DNA of 64,000 nucleotides from NCBI RefSeq assembly GCF_009720385.1, contig NZ_WARX01000007.1:1-64000 (forward strand), written 5' to 3'. Shown here one piece after another: positions 19,101 to 27,076 of this stretch. The DNA comes from Catellatospora vulcania (lineage in GTDB: Bacteria > Actinomycetota > Actinomycetes > Mycobacteriales > Micromonosporaceae). The notes below the pieces were generated by a model. It saw only the letters and a list, made by a program, of their open reading frames with translations. It was not told the origin of the DNA and ran no database searches. The translations under genes and the position numbers were made by a program. The first letter of the stretch is position 1. The number at the start of each line of letters is the position of its first letter.

Positions 19101-20430
19101 CGCCGGCGCGCCGCGTCACCTGTACGACGAGGCCAACATCCTGCTGGACTCCACCATCCCGGCAGGCGCCACGATCAAGTTGCAGAAGGACTCCGCCAAC
19201 AGCGGCACCTTCGCGATCGACTTCATCAACCTGGAACTGGTGAGCCCCCGGGCGAACCCGGACGTGACCAAGTACAAGGTCCCGACCGGCACCTCGCACC
19301 AGGAGGTCCAGAACGCGCTTGACGCGGTCCGGATGGACACCACCGGCGCCTTCATCGGCGTCTACCTGCCCGCCGGCAACTACGAGACGGCGCAGAAGTT
19401 CCAGATCTACGGCAAGCCGATCAAGGTCGTCGGCGCGGGCATGTGGTACACCCGCTTCGCCACCCCCGCCGGCCAGGAGAACACCGACGCCGGCTTCCGG
19501 GTGGAGAACACCGCCAGTGGCTCCTCGTTCGAACACCTGGCGTTCTTCGGCAACTACGTCACCCGCATCGACGGCCCGGGCAAGGTCTGGGGCGAGCTGA
19601 ACCAGGTGAACAACCTGACGTTCGACAACGTCTGGGTCGAGCACACGGTCTGCGGCTGGTGGGGCGTCAAGGTCAGCGGCTGGAACGTCAAGAACAGCCG
19701 GGTCCGCGACACCTTCGCCGACGGCATCAACCTGACCAACGACTCCACCAACAACACGGTCAGCAACGTCGAAGGACGCGGCAACGGCGACGACGCGTTC
19801 GCGCTGTTCTCGGCGATCGACTCCGGTGGCTCGGTCGGCAACCACGGCAACGTCTTCGAGAACATCTCGGCGACGCTGACCTGGCGCGCCGCTGGTCTGG
19901 CCGTGTACGGCGGCTACGACAACGTGTTCCGCAACATGTACATCGCGGACATGCTGACGTACTCGGGTATCACGATCAGCTCACTGGACTTCGGATACCC
20001 GTTCGTCGGGTTCGGCACCACACCCACGCGGTTCGAGAACATCTCGCTCGTGCGGGCCGGTGGCCACTTCTGGGGCCAGCAGACCTTCGGCGCCATCTGG
20101 GTCTTCGCGGCCTCGAAGGAGTTCCGCGGGATCCGGGTGACCGATGTGGACATCGTCGACCCGACGTACTCCGGCATCATGTTCCAGTCGAAGTACCCGG
20201 AGCAGCAGCTCGTCACCGACACCATCTTCACCAACGTCAGCATCAGCGGCGCGCAGAAGAGCGGTGACGCGTTCGATGCCAAGTCCGGCATCGGCATCTG
20301 GGTCAACGAGCTGCCCGAGACGGGTCAGGGTCCGGCGAGGGGTTCGGCCACCTTCAACAACCTGACCTTCAGCAACAACTTCCAGAACATCCGCAACACC
20401 ACCACCACCTTCACCCTCAACATCAGCTGA
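16162..20430 (+). CDS. Secreted modular GH87 alpha-1,3-glucanase (mutanase/mycodextranase family)
   Basis: About 1422 aa. Signal peptide (1-33), discoidin modules (about 35-170 and 174-310), FN3 (about 312-400 and 403-495), a third discoidin (about 497-635) and two CARDB modules (about 640-860). A CBM6/35-like module (about 874-1025, starting MYEAEDG) precedes a C-terminal right-handed beta-helix (about 1032-1422). The three aspartates expected in GH87 are visible: D1187 in FADGINL, and D1210-D1211 in GNGDDAF. Their spacing of 23/24 equals that recalled for Agl-KA (1067, 1090, 1091). The start is GTG 16162 with GGAGG six bases upstream; the ATG at 16126 has no such site. It likely attacks fungal cell-wall or bacterial alpha-1,3-glucan. 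Confidence 0.93.
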   Translation: MKIRNVRIRLLATVVAASLAVVAGPTTSASAAGGPNLAAGKATTASSVNGPYVTGNLVDSNAGSYWESSGAFAQWAQVDLGSTVSIDQVVLKLPAGWGERTQTLSVQGSTTGSTFSTIVASAGYNFQPGAGNVVTINFAAASTRYVRINITANTGWAAAQLSELEVYGAGGGSSGNLASGKAIAESGHADVYGAGNANDGNQGTYWESVNNAWPQWLRVDLGSTVSVNRVVLKIPTGWGARTQTLAVQGSTNGTTFSDIVASTGYNFTGANTVTINFATASTRYVRINITANTAWPAGQISEFEIYGPTTGDTQAPTVPGSLAYTQPASGQIRLTWNASTDNVGVTAYDVYANGDLLTSVSGSTLTYTDSRPDSQTVSYHVRARDAAGNQSGNSNTVTRTGQTGDTQAPTAPGSLAYTLPASGQIRLTWTASTDNVGVTGYDIYANSALRGSVNGSTLVYTDNQPDTATVSYYVRAKDAAGNISPMSNIVTRNGSGGGGTNQALNKPITDNGHTHIFAPENANDGDLTTYWEGSTSPNQLTVAMGSNVGVSSVVVKLNPDAAWGARTQTIQVLGREQSSSSFVNVVSAQAYSFNPATGNTVTINASGSYADIRLQFTGNSGAPGGQVAELQVIGTPAPNPDLTVTSVTWSPASPVETDAITLSAVVRNAGTNTSGATSVNFYLGTTLVGTGSVGSLAAGAQATVNANIGTRNAGSYAVTAKVDEANTVVEQSETNNSFTAASNLTVSPVQSSDLVANLSWTPSNPSAGNNVTFSVAIKNQGTIASASGAHGITLTVLNEAGTVVRTLTGSVSGVINAGATSAAQNLGTWTAANGRYTVRVVLANDANELAVKYANNTSNTPLFVGRGANMNYDMYEAEDGSTGGGASVVGPNRIIGDLAGEASGRKAVTLNSNGQYVQWTTKSASNALVTRFSIPDNAGGTGTTSTLNIYVNNVFHKAITLTSKYSWLYGAEAGPSNSPGAGAPRHLYDEANILLDSTIPAGATIKLQKDSANSGTFAIDFINLELVSPRANPDVTKYKVPTGTSHQEVQNALDAVRMDTTGAFIGVYLPAGNYETAQKFQIYGKPIKVVGAGMWYTRFATPAGQENTDAGFRVENTASGSSFEHLAFFGNYVTRIDGPGKVWGELNQVNNLTFDNVWVEHTVCGWWGVKVSGWNVKNSRVRDTFADGINLTNDSTNNTVSNVEGRGNGDDAFALFSAIDSGGSVGNHGNVFENISATLTWRAAGLAVYGGYDNVFRNMYIADMLTYSGITISSLDFGYPFVGFGTTPTRFENISLVRAGGHFWGQQTFGAIWVFAASKEFRGIRVTDVDIVDPTYSGIMFQSKYPEQQLVTDTIFTNVSISGAQKSGDAFDAKSGIGIWVNELPETGQGPARGSATFNNLTFSNNFQNIRNTTTTFTLNIS

Positions 20431-20439
20431 CGGTGAATC

Positions 20440-20471
20440 GGAGCGCCCGGCGGACTCCCGCCGGGCGCTCC
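20440..20471. terminator. Terminator between the GH87 gene and the hydrolase gene
   Basis: Perfect 14-bp stem GGAGCGCCCGGCGG (20440-20453) with 20458-20471 and a 4-nt loop, nine bases after the GH87 stop and fourteen before the convergent gene's stop. Confidence 0.85.
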
Positions 20472-20484
20472 TTCATGTCGCCGG

Positions 20485-21567
20485 TCAGAGCTGGTCGGCG
20501 TCGGCGACGGCCTGCGCGAACGGCCCCGGAGCCTCCTGGGGCACGTTGTGGCCGATGCCCGGCAACGCGCGGTGCTCGTACGGCCCGGTGAACTTCGCGC
20601 GGTAGGCCGCGCCGTTGCCCGGCGCCACGAACGGGTCCTGCTCGGCGTCGATCGTGATCGTGGGGACCCCGATCGTCGGGCTCTTCGCGAGCTGCGCCTC
20701 CAGTTCGTCGTGGCGCGGGTCGCCCTGCGCCAGGCTCAGCCGCCAGCGGTAGTTGCCGATCACGATCGGCACGTAGTCGGGGTTGTCGAAGGCTGCGGCG
20801 GTGCGGTCGAAGGTCGCGTCGTCGAACTTCCACGTCGGGGAGGCGTACGCCCAGATCAGCTTCGCCAGGTCGTGCCGGTTCCGGTCGAGGCCGAGCACGC
20901 CGCGCTCGGTGGCGAAGTAGTACTGGTACCACCACGCCCACTCTGCCTTCGGGGGCAGCGGCTGCTTGTTGGCCTCCCGGTTGGTGATCAGGTAGCCGGA
21001 CACCGAGACCAGCGCCTTGACCCGTGCCGGCCACAGTGCGGCCACGATGTCGGCGGTACGCGAACCCCAGTCGAACCCGGCCAGCAGCGCCTGCCGCACG
21101 CCCAGCGCATCCATCAGCGCCACCAGGTCGAGCGCGAAGGCCGACTGCTCCGCCGTGCGGGGCGTGGCCGCGTCCCGGAACCGCGTCGTGCCGTGGCCGC
21201 GCAGGAACGGGACGATCGTCCGGTAGCCCTTGGCGGCCAGCAGCGGCGCGACGCCGACGTAGCTGTGGATGTCGTACGGCCAGCCGTGCAGCAGGAAAAC
21301 CGGCCGGCCGTCGGCGGGGCCGGACTCGACGTAGCCGACGTTCAGCTCGCCGGCGTCGATCTGGCGTACCGGGCCGAATTCGGGCTGTTCCCGCATCGCG
21401 ACGCTCGCCGTCGGCCCGCTCGCGGAGACGGCACCGGCCGCGGGTTCCGTGCCTGCGGCGCGGGCTGCATGCGCCGCATGGGCCGTGCCGGGTGGCGTGG
21501 CGAGGCCGCCCAGGGCGGCCACCGCCCCGGTGCCGAGGATCTTGCCGAAGGTACGCCGGTCGACCAT
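20485..21567 (-). CDS. Tat-exported alpha/beta hydrolase (epoxide hydrolase-like)
   Basis: 360 aa. The N-terminus MVDRRTFGKILGTGAVAALGG is a twin-arginine signal; ATG 21567 has GGGAGG six bases upstream, so the longer frame to 21618 is not used. The alpha/beta hydrolase core (about 85-360) has HGWP (oxyanion hole), a nucleophile elbow GFDWGS with aspartate, an acidic residue in DAEQDPF and the catalytic histidine in GIGHNVPQ. Asp as nucleophile and the HGWP motif place it with epoxide hydrolases and haloalkane dehalogenases rather than serine esterases. The substrate is unknown. Confidence 0.88.
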   Translation of the reverse strand: MVDRRTFGKILGTGAVAALGGLATPPGTAHAAHAARAAGTEPAAGAVSASGPTASVAMREQPEFGPVRQIDAGELNVGYVESGPADGRPVFLLHGWPYDIHSYVGVAPLLAAKGYRTIVPFLRGHGTTRFRDAATPRTAEQSAFALDLVALMDALGVRQALLAGFDWGSRTADIVAALWPARVKALVSVSGYLITNREANKQPLPPKAEWAWWYQYYFATERGVLGLDRNRHDLAKLIWAYASPTWKFDDATFDRTAAAFDNPDYVPIVIGNYRWRLSLAQGDPRHDELEAQLAKSPTIGVPTITIDAEQDPFVAPGNGAAYRAKFTGPYEHRALPGIGHNVPQEAPGPFAQAVADADQL

Positions 21568-21741
21568 CCGGAACCTCCCGTGAGGTGTCGACGGAGGCGA
21601 GCGCGTGCTGCCGACCACCGCGGCGTGGACGCGCGCGGACTCTCTTGCCCAGCTCGGACGCTACCGGGCGGTCACGCGGCGCGGACGGGTTCCGCGGTAA
21701 GTCGCATCGACGGCCGCCGGAGCAGGCGGAATGATGTAGGC

Positions 21742-22710
21742 ATGTCGCTGGACCGGCTCGACCTGAGCAGCCCCGTCGCCCGGCTCGGATTCGGGCTGGC
21801 GGCGGTGGGGCGGCCGGGGTACATCAACCTGGGCCGGGACCGGGATCTGCCCTCCCCGCGGACGGTTGAGGCGTTGCGGGAGCGCAGCTACGAGCTGCTC
21901 GACGCCGCGTACGCGGCAGGGGTGCGGTACGCCGACGCGGCCCGCTCGTACGGCCGCGCCGAGGAGTTCCTCGCCGGGTGGCTGGACTCCCGCGACGTGC
22001 CCGACATGGTGATCGGCAGCAAGTGGGGCTACACGTACACGGGGGGCTGGCGGGTCGACGCCGAGGTGCACGAGACCAAGGACCACAGCCTCGCGGTGTA
22101 CGAGCGCCAGCTCGGCGAGACTCGGCAGCTGCTGGGGGAGCGGCTGGATCTGTACCAGATCCATTCGCTGACCGTGGAGAGCCCGGCGCTGGCCGACACC
22201 GCGCTGCACCGCCGCCTGGCCGAGCTGGCCGCGGCCGGGGTGACCGTCGGCTTCTCCAGCAGCGGGCCGCGGCAGGCCGACGCGATCGACGCCGCGCTGC
22301 GGATCGAGGTCGACGCGGTGCCGCTGTTCCGCAGCGTGCAGGCCACCTGGAACCTGCTGGAGCCGTCCGCGGGCCGGGCGCTGGCGGCCGCCCGTGCCGC
22401 CGGCTGCGAGGTGATCGTCAAGGAGGCGATGGCCAACGGCCGCCTGGCGGTGCGGTCACCGGACCTGAAGGTGCTGGCCGAGGTGGCGGCCGAGACCGGC
22501 GCGTCGCAGGACGCGGTGGCGCTGGCGGCCGTGCTGCACCAGCCGTGGTCGGGGATCGTGCTGTCCGGGGCGGCGACGACGGATCAGCTCGCGAGCAACC
22601 TCGCCGCCGCCGGGCTGCGCCTGACCGAGGACCAGTTGTCCCGGCTCGCGGCCCTCGCCGAGCCCGCCGACGAGTACTGGAAGCACCGCTCCACCTTGCA
22701 CTGGAGCTGA
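21742..22710 (+). CDS. Aldo/keto reductase family protein
   Basis: 322 aa TIM-barrel NADPH-dependent oxidoreductase. It has the features of the D-threo-aldose/fucose dehydrogenase-like branch: LGFGLAAVGRPGY at the N-terminus, YADAARSYGRAEE (catalytic Asp/Tyr), KWGY (Lys) and DLYQIHS in place of the usual DLYLIH (His). A cofactor-binding SGAATTDQLASN block lies near the end. ATG 21742 gives the family start. It is divergent from the hydrolase at 21567 across 174 bp; the physiological substrate is unknown. Confidence 0.9.
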   Translation: MSLDRLDLSSPVARLGFGLAAVGRPGYINLGRDRDLPSPRTVEALRERSYELLDAAYAAGVRYADAARSYGRAEEFLAGWLDSRDVPDMVIGSKWGYTYTGGWRVDAEVHETKDHSLAVYERQLGETRQLLGERLDLYQIHSLTVESPALADTALHRRLAELAAAGVTVGFSSSGPRQADAIDAALRIEVDAVPLFRSVQATWNLLEPSAGRALAAARAAGCEVIVKEAMANGRLAVRSPDLKVLAEVAAETGASQDAVALAAVLHQPWSGIVLSGAATTDQLASNLAAAGLRLTEDQLSRLAALAEPADEYWKHRSTLHWS

Positions 22711-22731
22711 CGCGCGACGCCGGCGCCTTCC

Positions 22732-22800
22732 TCATAGACGTTGGCCTATTGGATCGATTATGATCTACGAATTCTCGATCTAATAGGCCAACGTCTATGA
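22732..22800. repeat. AT-rich 26-bp near-perfect inverted repeat
   Basis: Arms 22732-22757 and 22775-22800 match at 25 of 26 positions around a 17-nt loop (TCATAGACGTTGG...CCAACGTCTATGA). At roughly 40-50% GC it stands out from its surroundings, which exceed 70%. It lies 22 bases after the aldo/keto reductase and before the convergent HPr gene. It may be a bidirectional terminator or a remnant of a small mobile element. Confidence 0.65.
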
Positions 22801-22865
22801 AAAACGGGCTCGCGACGCCGCGCCACCCACCCTGACCGGCAGCTCCCGCCAGCAGGCGTCAAGCA

Positions 22866-22910
22866 GGTGCCCTTCCGCTACGCATGGCGAGGTGAAGGTG
22901 CCGGTCCTTC
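22866..22910. repeat. Dispersed hairpin element, degenerate copy B
   Basis: Shares the CGCATRGCGAKGTGAAGGTGCC segment with copy A (10633-10678) and has the outer GGTGCCCTTCC word, but the stem no longer pairs cleanly. It sits just beyond the stop of the HPr gene. Confidence 0.4.
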
Positions 22911-22912
22911 GC

Positions 22913-23173
22913 TCACTCGGTGGTTTGGAGGGCGGTGGCCACGGCGGATACGGCCTGCGGGGCGTCGTCGCCGGTGGCGCGGACGGTGACCGTCTCCCCG
23001 GCGGTGGCGCCGAGGGCGAGCAGGGCCAGGACGCCGCGGGCGTTGGCGGTCTTGGCGCCGTAGACGATCTCGACGGTGCTGGTGAACTTGGCGGCGGTGA
23101 CGACCACCTGGCCGGCGGGGCGGGCGTGCAGGTGGGCGGGCAGGACCACGGTGGTCTCAGAGCTTTCGGGCAT
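22913..23173 (-). CDS. HPr-family phosphocarrier protein
   Basis: 86 aa, normal HPr size. The phosphorylatable histidine is H16 in LHARPAG, and the GSGEVTV-like region is replaced by AGETVTVRA, with the ANARGVLALLALGA helix that contains the regulatory Ser region in HPr proteins (here Arg-Gly instead of the KSIM serine). The start overlaps the end of dhaM by 17 bases, so they are co-translated. In this locus it most likely carries phosphate from the EI encoded at 25401 to DhaM. Confidence 0.9.
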   Translation of the reverse strand: MPESSETTVVLPAHLHARPAGQVVVTAAKFTSTVEIVYGAKTANARGVLALLALGATAGETVTVRATGDDAPQAVSAVATALQTTE

Positions 23174-23549
23174 GCCAGGCCTCCTCCGCCGCGACGCTGA
23201 CCGTGTCCAGGTCGGCGCCGGTGGCCGCGATGACGGCGGCGGCGACCGCGCCCTCCACGAAGGGGGCGTCGACCAGGCGCACCCTGGGGTCGGGATGGTC
23301 TGCCAGGAGGGCCTTGGCGGTGAGCACGGAACTGCCCAGGTCGGGCAGGACGACCACGCCCTCGCCGGAGCCGGCCTCGGCGATCGCGTCGCGGATCAGT
23401 TCGTACGAGGTGCCCAGGCCGCCGTCGTCGTCGCCGCCCGCGACGGTCACCGCGACCGCGTCGCCGGCCACCTGCCGCAGCAGTTCGCGCAGTCCGGCCG
23501 CCAGATCGGGACTGTGCGAGACGAGGACCAGGCCCACGGTGCCGCTCAT
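23157..23549 (-). CDS. dhaM: PTS-dependent dihydroxyacetone kinase phosphotransferase subunit DhaM (EIIA-man domain)
   Basis: 130 aa single-domain EIIA-mannose fold: GLVLVSHSPDLAAGLREL with phosphoryl-accepting histidine H12, then VVVLPDLGSSVLTAK and VRLVDAPFVEGAVAAA. In E. coli, DhaM is a fusion of EIIA, HPr and EI-like domains; here the three parts are separate genes (this gene, the overlapping HPr gene, and the EI gene at 25401). It is divergent from dhaK across about 210 bp. It phosphorylates the ADP bound to DhaL. Confidence 0.93.
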   Translation of the reverse strand: MSGTVGLVLVSHSPDLAAGLRELLRQVAGDAVAVTVAGGDDDGGLGTSYELIRDAIAEAGSGEGVVVLPDLGSSVLTAKALLADHPDPRVRLVDAPFVEGAVAAAVIAATGADLDTVSVAAEEAWHARKL

Positions 23550-23758
23550 GTGGGGATGGTAGCCCGCGCGCACCGGTAAACCGGGCACACTGCCGCCGGT
23601 CGGGGCAGGATGGACTTACGACGCCCGCCGGTGGCGCGACGGTCGCGTCCCGGGCTGCCGCGACGCGCCCGGGGCGACGCTGGTGGGGAGTCCGAGGCGG
23701 TCCGCCGTCCGGGCCGACCACCGGGACGAGCCACTAGCGCAGTGAAGGGAGCCCGGCC

Positions 23759-24757
23759 GTGAAGAAGTTCATCAACCATCCTGACGCGGTGGTCCGTGAG
23801 GCGCTGGTGGGACTGGCCGCCGCCCATCCGGAGCTGCGGGTGGACCTGGAGCAGCAGATCGTGGTCCGGGCCGACGCGCCGAGGGCCGGCAAGGTCGGGC
23901 TGATCTCCGGCGGTGGATCGGGCCACGAGCCCCTGCACGCCGGGTTCGTGGGGCTGGGCATGCTCGACGCGGCCTGCCCGGGTGAGGTGTTCACCTCGCC
24001 GGTGCCCGACCAGATCCTCGCCGCGGCAAAGGCGGTCGACGCCGGCTCGGGCGTGGTGCACATCGTGAAGAACTACACCGGCGACGTGATGAACTTCCAG
24101 ATGGCCGCGGAGCTGTCCGGCGACGAGGGCATCGAGGTGTTCACGGTGCTCGTCGACGACGACGTGGCGGTGGAGGACTCCACCTGGACCGCGGGCCGCC
24201 GCGGCACCGGCGCGACGATGCTGGTCGAGAAGATCGCCGGGGCGCTGGCCGAGGAGGGCGGCGACGCCGCCGCGGTCGCCGCGCTGGGCACCCGGGTCAA
24301 CGAGGCCAGCGCCTCGTTCGCGATCGCGCTGACCCCGTGCACCACGCCCGCCGCCGGGCGGCCCGGTTTCGAGCTGGGCGAGGACGAGATGGAGGTCGGC
24401 GTCGGCATCCACGGCGAGCCGGGCCGCCGCCGTGAGAAGCTCCGGCCGGCTCGTGACATCGCCACGATGACGCTGGAGGCGATCCTGGCGGCCAAGCCGG
24501 TCGCCGCGGGCGAGGACGCGATCGTGCTGATGAACGGGCTGGGCGCGACCCCGCTGATCGAGCTGTACCTGCTCTACGGCGAGGTGGCGGGCCTGCTGGA
24601 GTCGGCCGGGGTGCGCATCGCGCGCAATCTCGTCGGCAACTATGTGACCAGCCTGGACATGGCGGGCATGTCGTTGACGGTGTGCCGGGCCGATCCGGAG
24701 CTGCTGCGGCTGTGGGACGCCCCGGTGCGTACGCCCGCGCTGCGCTGGGGGGTCTGA
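23759..24757 (+). CDS. dhaK: Dihydroxyacetone kinase subunit DhaK
   Basis: 332 aa substrate-binding subunit. It carries SGGGSGHEPLHAGFVG and the covalent substrate histidine H218 in GIHGEPG, at exactly the E. coli position. The GTG start at 23759 has GAAGGGAG seven bases upstream. It is the first gene of a dhaK-dhaL-EI operon. DhaK holds dihydroxyacetone as a hemiaminal for phosphorylation by DhaL; the product DHAP feeds glycolysis, fitting the glp genes downstream. Confidence 0.96.
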   Translation: MKKFINHPDAVVREALVGLAAAHPELRVDLEQQIVVRADAPRAGKVGLISGGGSGHEPLHAGFVGLGMLDAACPGEVFTSPVPDQILAAAKAVDAGSGVVHIVKNYTGDVMNFQMAAELSGDEGIEVFTVLVDDDVAVEDSTWTAGRRGTGATMLVEKIAGALAEEGGDAAAVAALGTRVNEASASFAIALTPCTTPAAGRPGFELGEDEMEVGVGIHGEPGRRREKLRPARDIATMTLEAILAAKPVAAGEDAIVLMNGLGATPLIELYLLYGEVAGLLESAGVRIARNLVGNYVTSLDMAGMSLTVCRADPELLRLWDAPVRTPALRWGV

Positions 24758-24759
24758 CG

Positions 24760-25404
24760 ATGGACGTCGCGCTGGCCAAGGCCTGGCTGGACACCGCAGC
24801 GGACGCCATCGCGGCCCAGGCGGACCAGTTGACCACGCTGGACGCCGCGATCGGCGACTCCGATCACGGCGTGAACATGAACCGCGGGTTCGGCGCGGTG
24901 CGCACAGCCCTGGCCGGAGCCGCGCCGGACGGGGTGGGCGCGGTGTTCACGCTGGCCGGCTCGACGCTGGTGTCGAAGGTCGGCGGGGCGTCCGGGCCGT
25001 TGTACGGCAGCGCGCTGCGGGCGCTGGGCAAGGCGCTGCCGGACGGGCCCGAGGTGGACGCGGCCGCGTTCGGTGCGGGGCTGCGCGCGGGCCTGGAGGC
25101 GCTGCGCAAGCTGGGCGGGGCGGCGCCCGGCGACAAGACCATCGTGGACGCGTACCTGCCGGCGGTGGACGCGTACGACGCGGCGCTGCGACAGCACGGC
25201 GGTGACGGTGACGGCGGGCTGGCCGCGGCGACCAGGGCCGCCGCGGCGGCGGCCGCCGAGGGCATGCGGGCCACGGTGCCGCTGCAGGCCCGCAAGGGGC
25301 GCGCGTCGTACCTCGGCGAGCGCAGCATCGGGCACCAGGACCCGGGCGCGACCTCGACCTGGCTCATCTTCCAGGCCCTGGCCGACGCCGCCGCGGCGCC
25401 GTGA
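24760..25404 (+). CDS. dhaL: Dihydroxyacetone kinase subunit DhaL
   Basis: 214 aa nucleotide-binding subunit: LDAAIGDSDHGVNMNRG supplies the Mg-binding aspartates, and SGPLYGSALR and GDKTIVDAYLPA are the other ADP-site motifs. It starts at ATG 24760, two bases after the dhaK stop, and its stop overlaps the start of the EI gene, so the three are one translational unit. As in E. coli, the ADP should be a permanently bound cofactor recharged by DhaM. Confidence 0.96.
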   Translation: MDVALAKAWLDTAADAIAAQADQLTTLDAAIGDSDHGVNMNRGFGAVRTALAGAAPDGVGAVFTLAGSTLVSKVGGASGPLYGSALRALGKALPDGPEVDAAAFGAGLRAGLEALRKLGGAAPGDKTIVDAYLPAVDAYDAALRQHGGDGDGGLAAATRAAAAAAAEGMRATVPLQARKGRASYLGERSIGHQDPGATSTWLIFQALADAAAAP

Positions 25405-26984
25405 TGGCCGAGGTCTACTGCGGGGTGGCGGGCGCGCCGGGGGTCGCGGTGGGCCGGCTGCGCCATCTCGCGTACGGGGCCAACGGCGAGTCGGCGACCG
25501 CCACCCCGGACCAGGTCGGGGCGGCGTTCGACGCGGTCGCGGCCCGGCTGCGCTGCACCGCGCAGGCCATGCGGGGGCACGGCGAGAACGGCACGCCCGC
25601 TGACATCCTGGAGGCGACCGCCCTCATCGCCGACGACCCCGATCTGCGCTCGGCGGCGATCGGCGGCGTCGAGAACGGGACTCCGGCGGACCGGGCGGTG
25701 CTCGACGCGGCGGAGCGGTACGCCAGGGTGCTGGCGGCGCTGTCGGATCCGACCCTGGCCGCCCGCGCCGCCGACGTGCGCCAGATCGGCCGGCGCGTGG
25801 TCGAGCAGCTGCGGTCCGGGGCCGCGCCGCCCGGTGGGCCGGACGAGGAGCCGGTGATCCTGGTCGCCGAGGAGCTCGGAGCTGACGACCTGCTCGACCC
25901 GTCGGCGACGGTGGTGGGCGGGGTGTCCCGGCTGGGCGGCCCGAACGCGCACGTGGCGATCGTGGCGCGGGCACTGGGGGTGCCGCTGCTGTTCGGGGTG
26001 GGCGTGCCGGCGTCGTCGGCGGGCCGCCAGGCGGTGCTGGACGCGGTCGTGGCCACGCTGACCGTGTCGCCGACGCCGCACCGGCTGGAGGCCGCCCAGC
26101 GGGCCGCCACGGCGGCCCGGGTGCGGCGTGAGGAGCTGGCGGCGTTGCGCGACCAGCCGGCGGTGACCCGGGACGGCACTGCGGTGACGCTGCTGGTCAA
26201 CGTCTCGACCGCGGCCGACGCGGTGGCGGGTCTGGCGGCCGGGGCGCAGGGGTCCGGGCTGATCCGCACCGAGGTGGCGTTCCTGCACACGCGGCACTGG
26301 CCGACCCGCGAGGAGCACGCCGCCGCGCTGCGGCCGGTGCTGGCGGCGCTGGCCGGGCACCGGGCCACGGTGCGCACCCTGGACTTCGCGCCGGACAAGC
26401 TGCCGCCGTTCCTGTGGGGCACCTCGTCGCGCCACCGCGGGCTGGAGCTGATGCTGGACGAGCCGCGGTCGCTGGCGGACCAGTTCGCGGCGATCCTGGA
26501 CGAGGCCGACGGGGCACTGCTGCGCGTCATGATTCCGATGGTCGTCTCGGTGGCCCAGCTGGACCGCTGCCGGGAGCTGCTGGCGGCAGCGGCGGCCGCG
26601 CGCGGGGTGCCGGCGCCGCCGCTGGGCGCGATGATCGAGCTGCCGGAGGCGGTGGCGGTGGTGGACGAGCTGGCGGCCGCGGCCGACTTCCTGTCGATCG
26701 GCAGCAACGACCTGACCGCCGCGCTGCTCGGGCTGGACCGGCGCGATCCGGCGCTGACGCCGGGCCGGATCGCCGACCCGGTGGTGCTGGCCGCGGTGGT
26801 GGCGGTGGTGCGCGCGGGCCGCCGGCACGACCGGGACGTGTCGGTGTGCGGCGACGCGGCCGGCGACCCGGTGCTGGTGCCGCTGCTGCTGTCGGCGGGC
26901 TGCCGGACCCTGTCGGCGGCGCCGACGGCCCTGGACGAGGTGCGTTCCGCGGTTCGTGACACGACGCTGGAGCCCGGGGAATAA
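25401..26984 (+). CDS. PTS enzyme I (phosphoenolpyruvate-protein phosphotransferase) of the DHA kinase system
   Basis: 527 aa, slightly short for EI (about 570). Motifs in order: N-terminal swivelling His domain with GGPNAHVAIVAR (H184 as phosphohistidine, where most EI have TSH), LIRTEVAFL (PEP-binding Arg), IPMVVSVAQL, SIGSNDLTAALLGLDR and SVCGDAAGD with catalytic C483. GTG 25401 overlaps the dhaL stop by four bases; ATG 25404 is an alternative one codon later. It should pass phosphate from PEP to the HPr encoded at 22913, then to DhaM and DhaL. The variant phosphohistidine motif may insulate it from a general PTS. Confidence 0.92.
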   Translation: MMAEVYCGVAGAPGVAVGRLRHLAYGANGESATATPDQVGAAFDAVAARLRCTAQAMRGHGENGTPADILEATALIADDPDLRSAAIGGVENGTPADRAVLDAAERYARVLAALSDPTLAARAADVRQIGRRVVEQLRSGAAPPGGPDEEPVILVAEELGADDLLDPSATVVGGVSRLGGPNAHVAIVARALGVPLLFGVGVPASSAGRQAVLDAVVATLTVSPTPHRLEAAQRAATAARVRREELAALRDQPAVTRDGTAVTLLVNVSTAADAVAGLAAGAQGSGLIRTEVAFLHTRHWPTREEHAAALRPVLAALAGHRATVRTLDFAPDKLPPFLWGTSSRHRGLELMLDEPRSLADQFAAILDEADGALLRVMIPMVVSVAQLDRCRELLAAAAAARGVPAPPLGAMIELPEAVAVVDELAAAADFLSIGSNDLTAALLGLDRRDPALTPGRIADPVVLAAVVAVVRAGRRHDRDVSVCGDAAGDPVLVPLLLSAGCRTLSAAPTALDEVRSAVRDTTLEPGE

Positions 26985-27020
26985 ACCCCATTCAGTGCGT
27001 CATCACCCCCGACGAACGCA

Positions 27021-27076
27021 TACCCGGCAGCGGGTATCGGAGAGCGATCCAGGCCGGACGCGATTCGTTCTATGCT
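27021..27076 (+). promoter_or_regulatory. Putative promoter/operator region of the glp operon
   Basis: The 228-bp gap before glpF holds the inverted repeat TACCCG-GCAG-CGGGTA (27021-27036) and a TATGCT -10-like box (27071-27076) preceded by a poor -35. The repeat could be the site of a glycerol regulator (in Streptomyces the IclR-type GylR). The assignment is tentative. Confidence 0.3.

Noticed and set aside
22732-22800. Classical rho-independent terminator with U-tract
   Set aside because: The bases following the hairpin on the plus strand are A-rich, not T-rich, and none of the flanks on the minus strand gives a downstream U-tract. It is kept as an unexplained inverted repeat.
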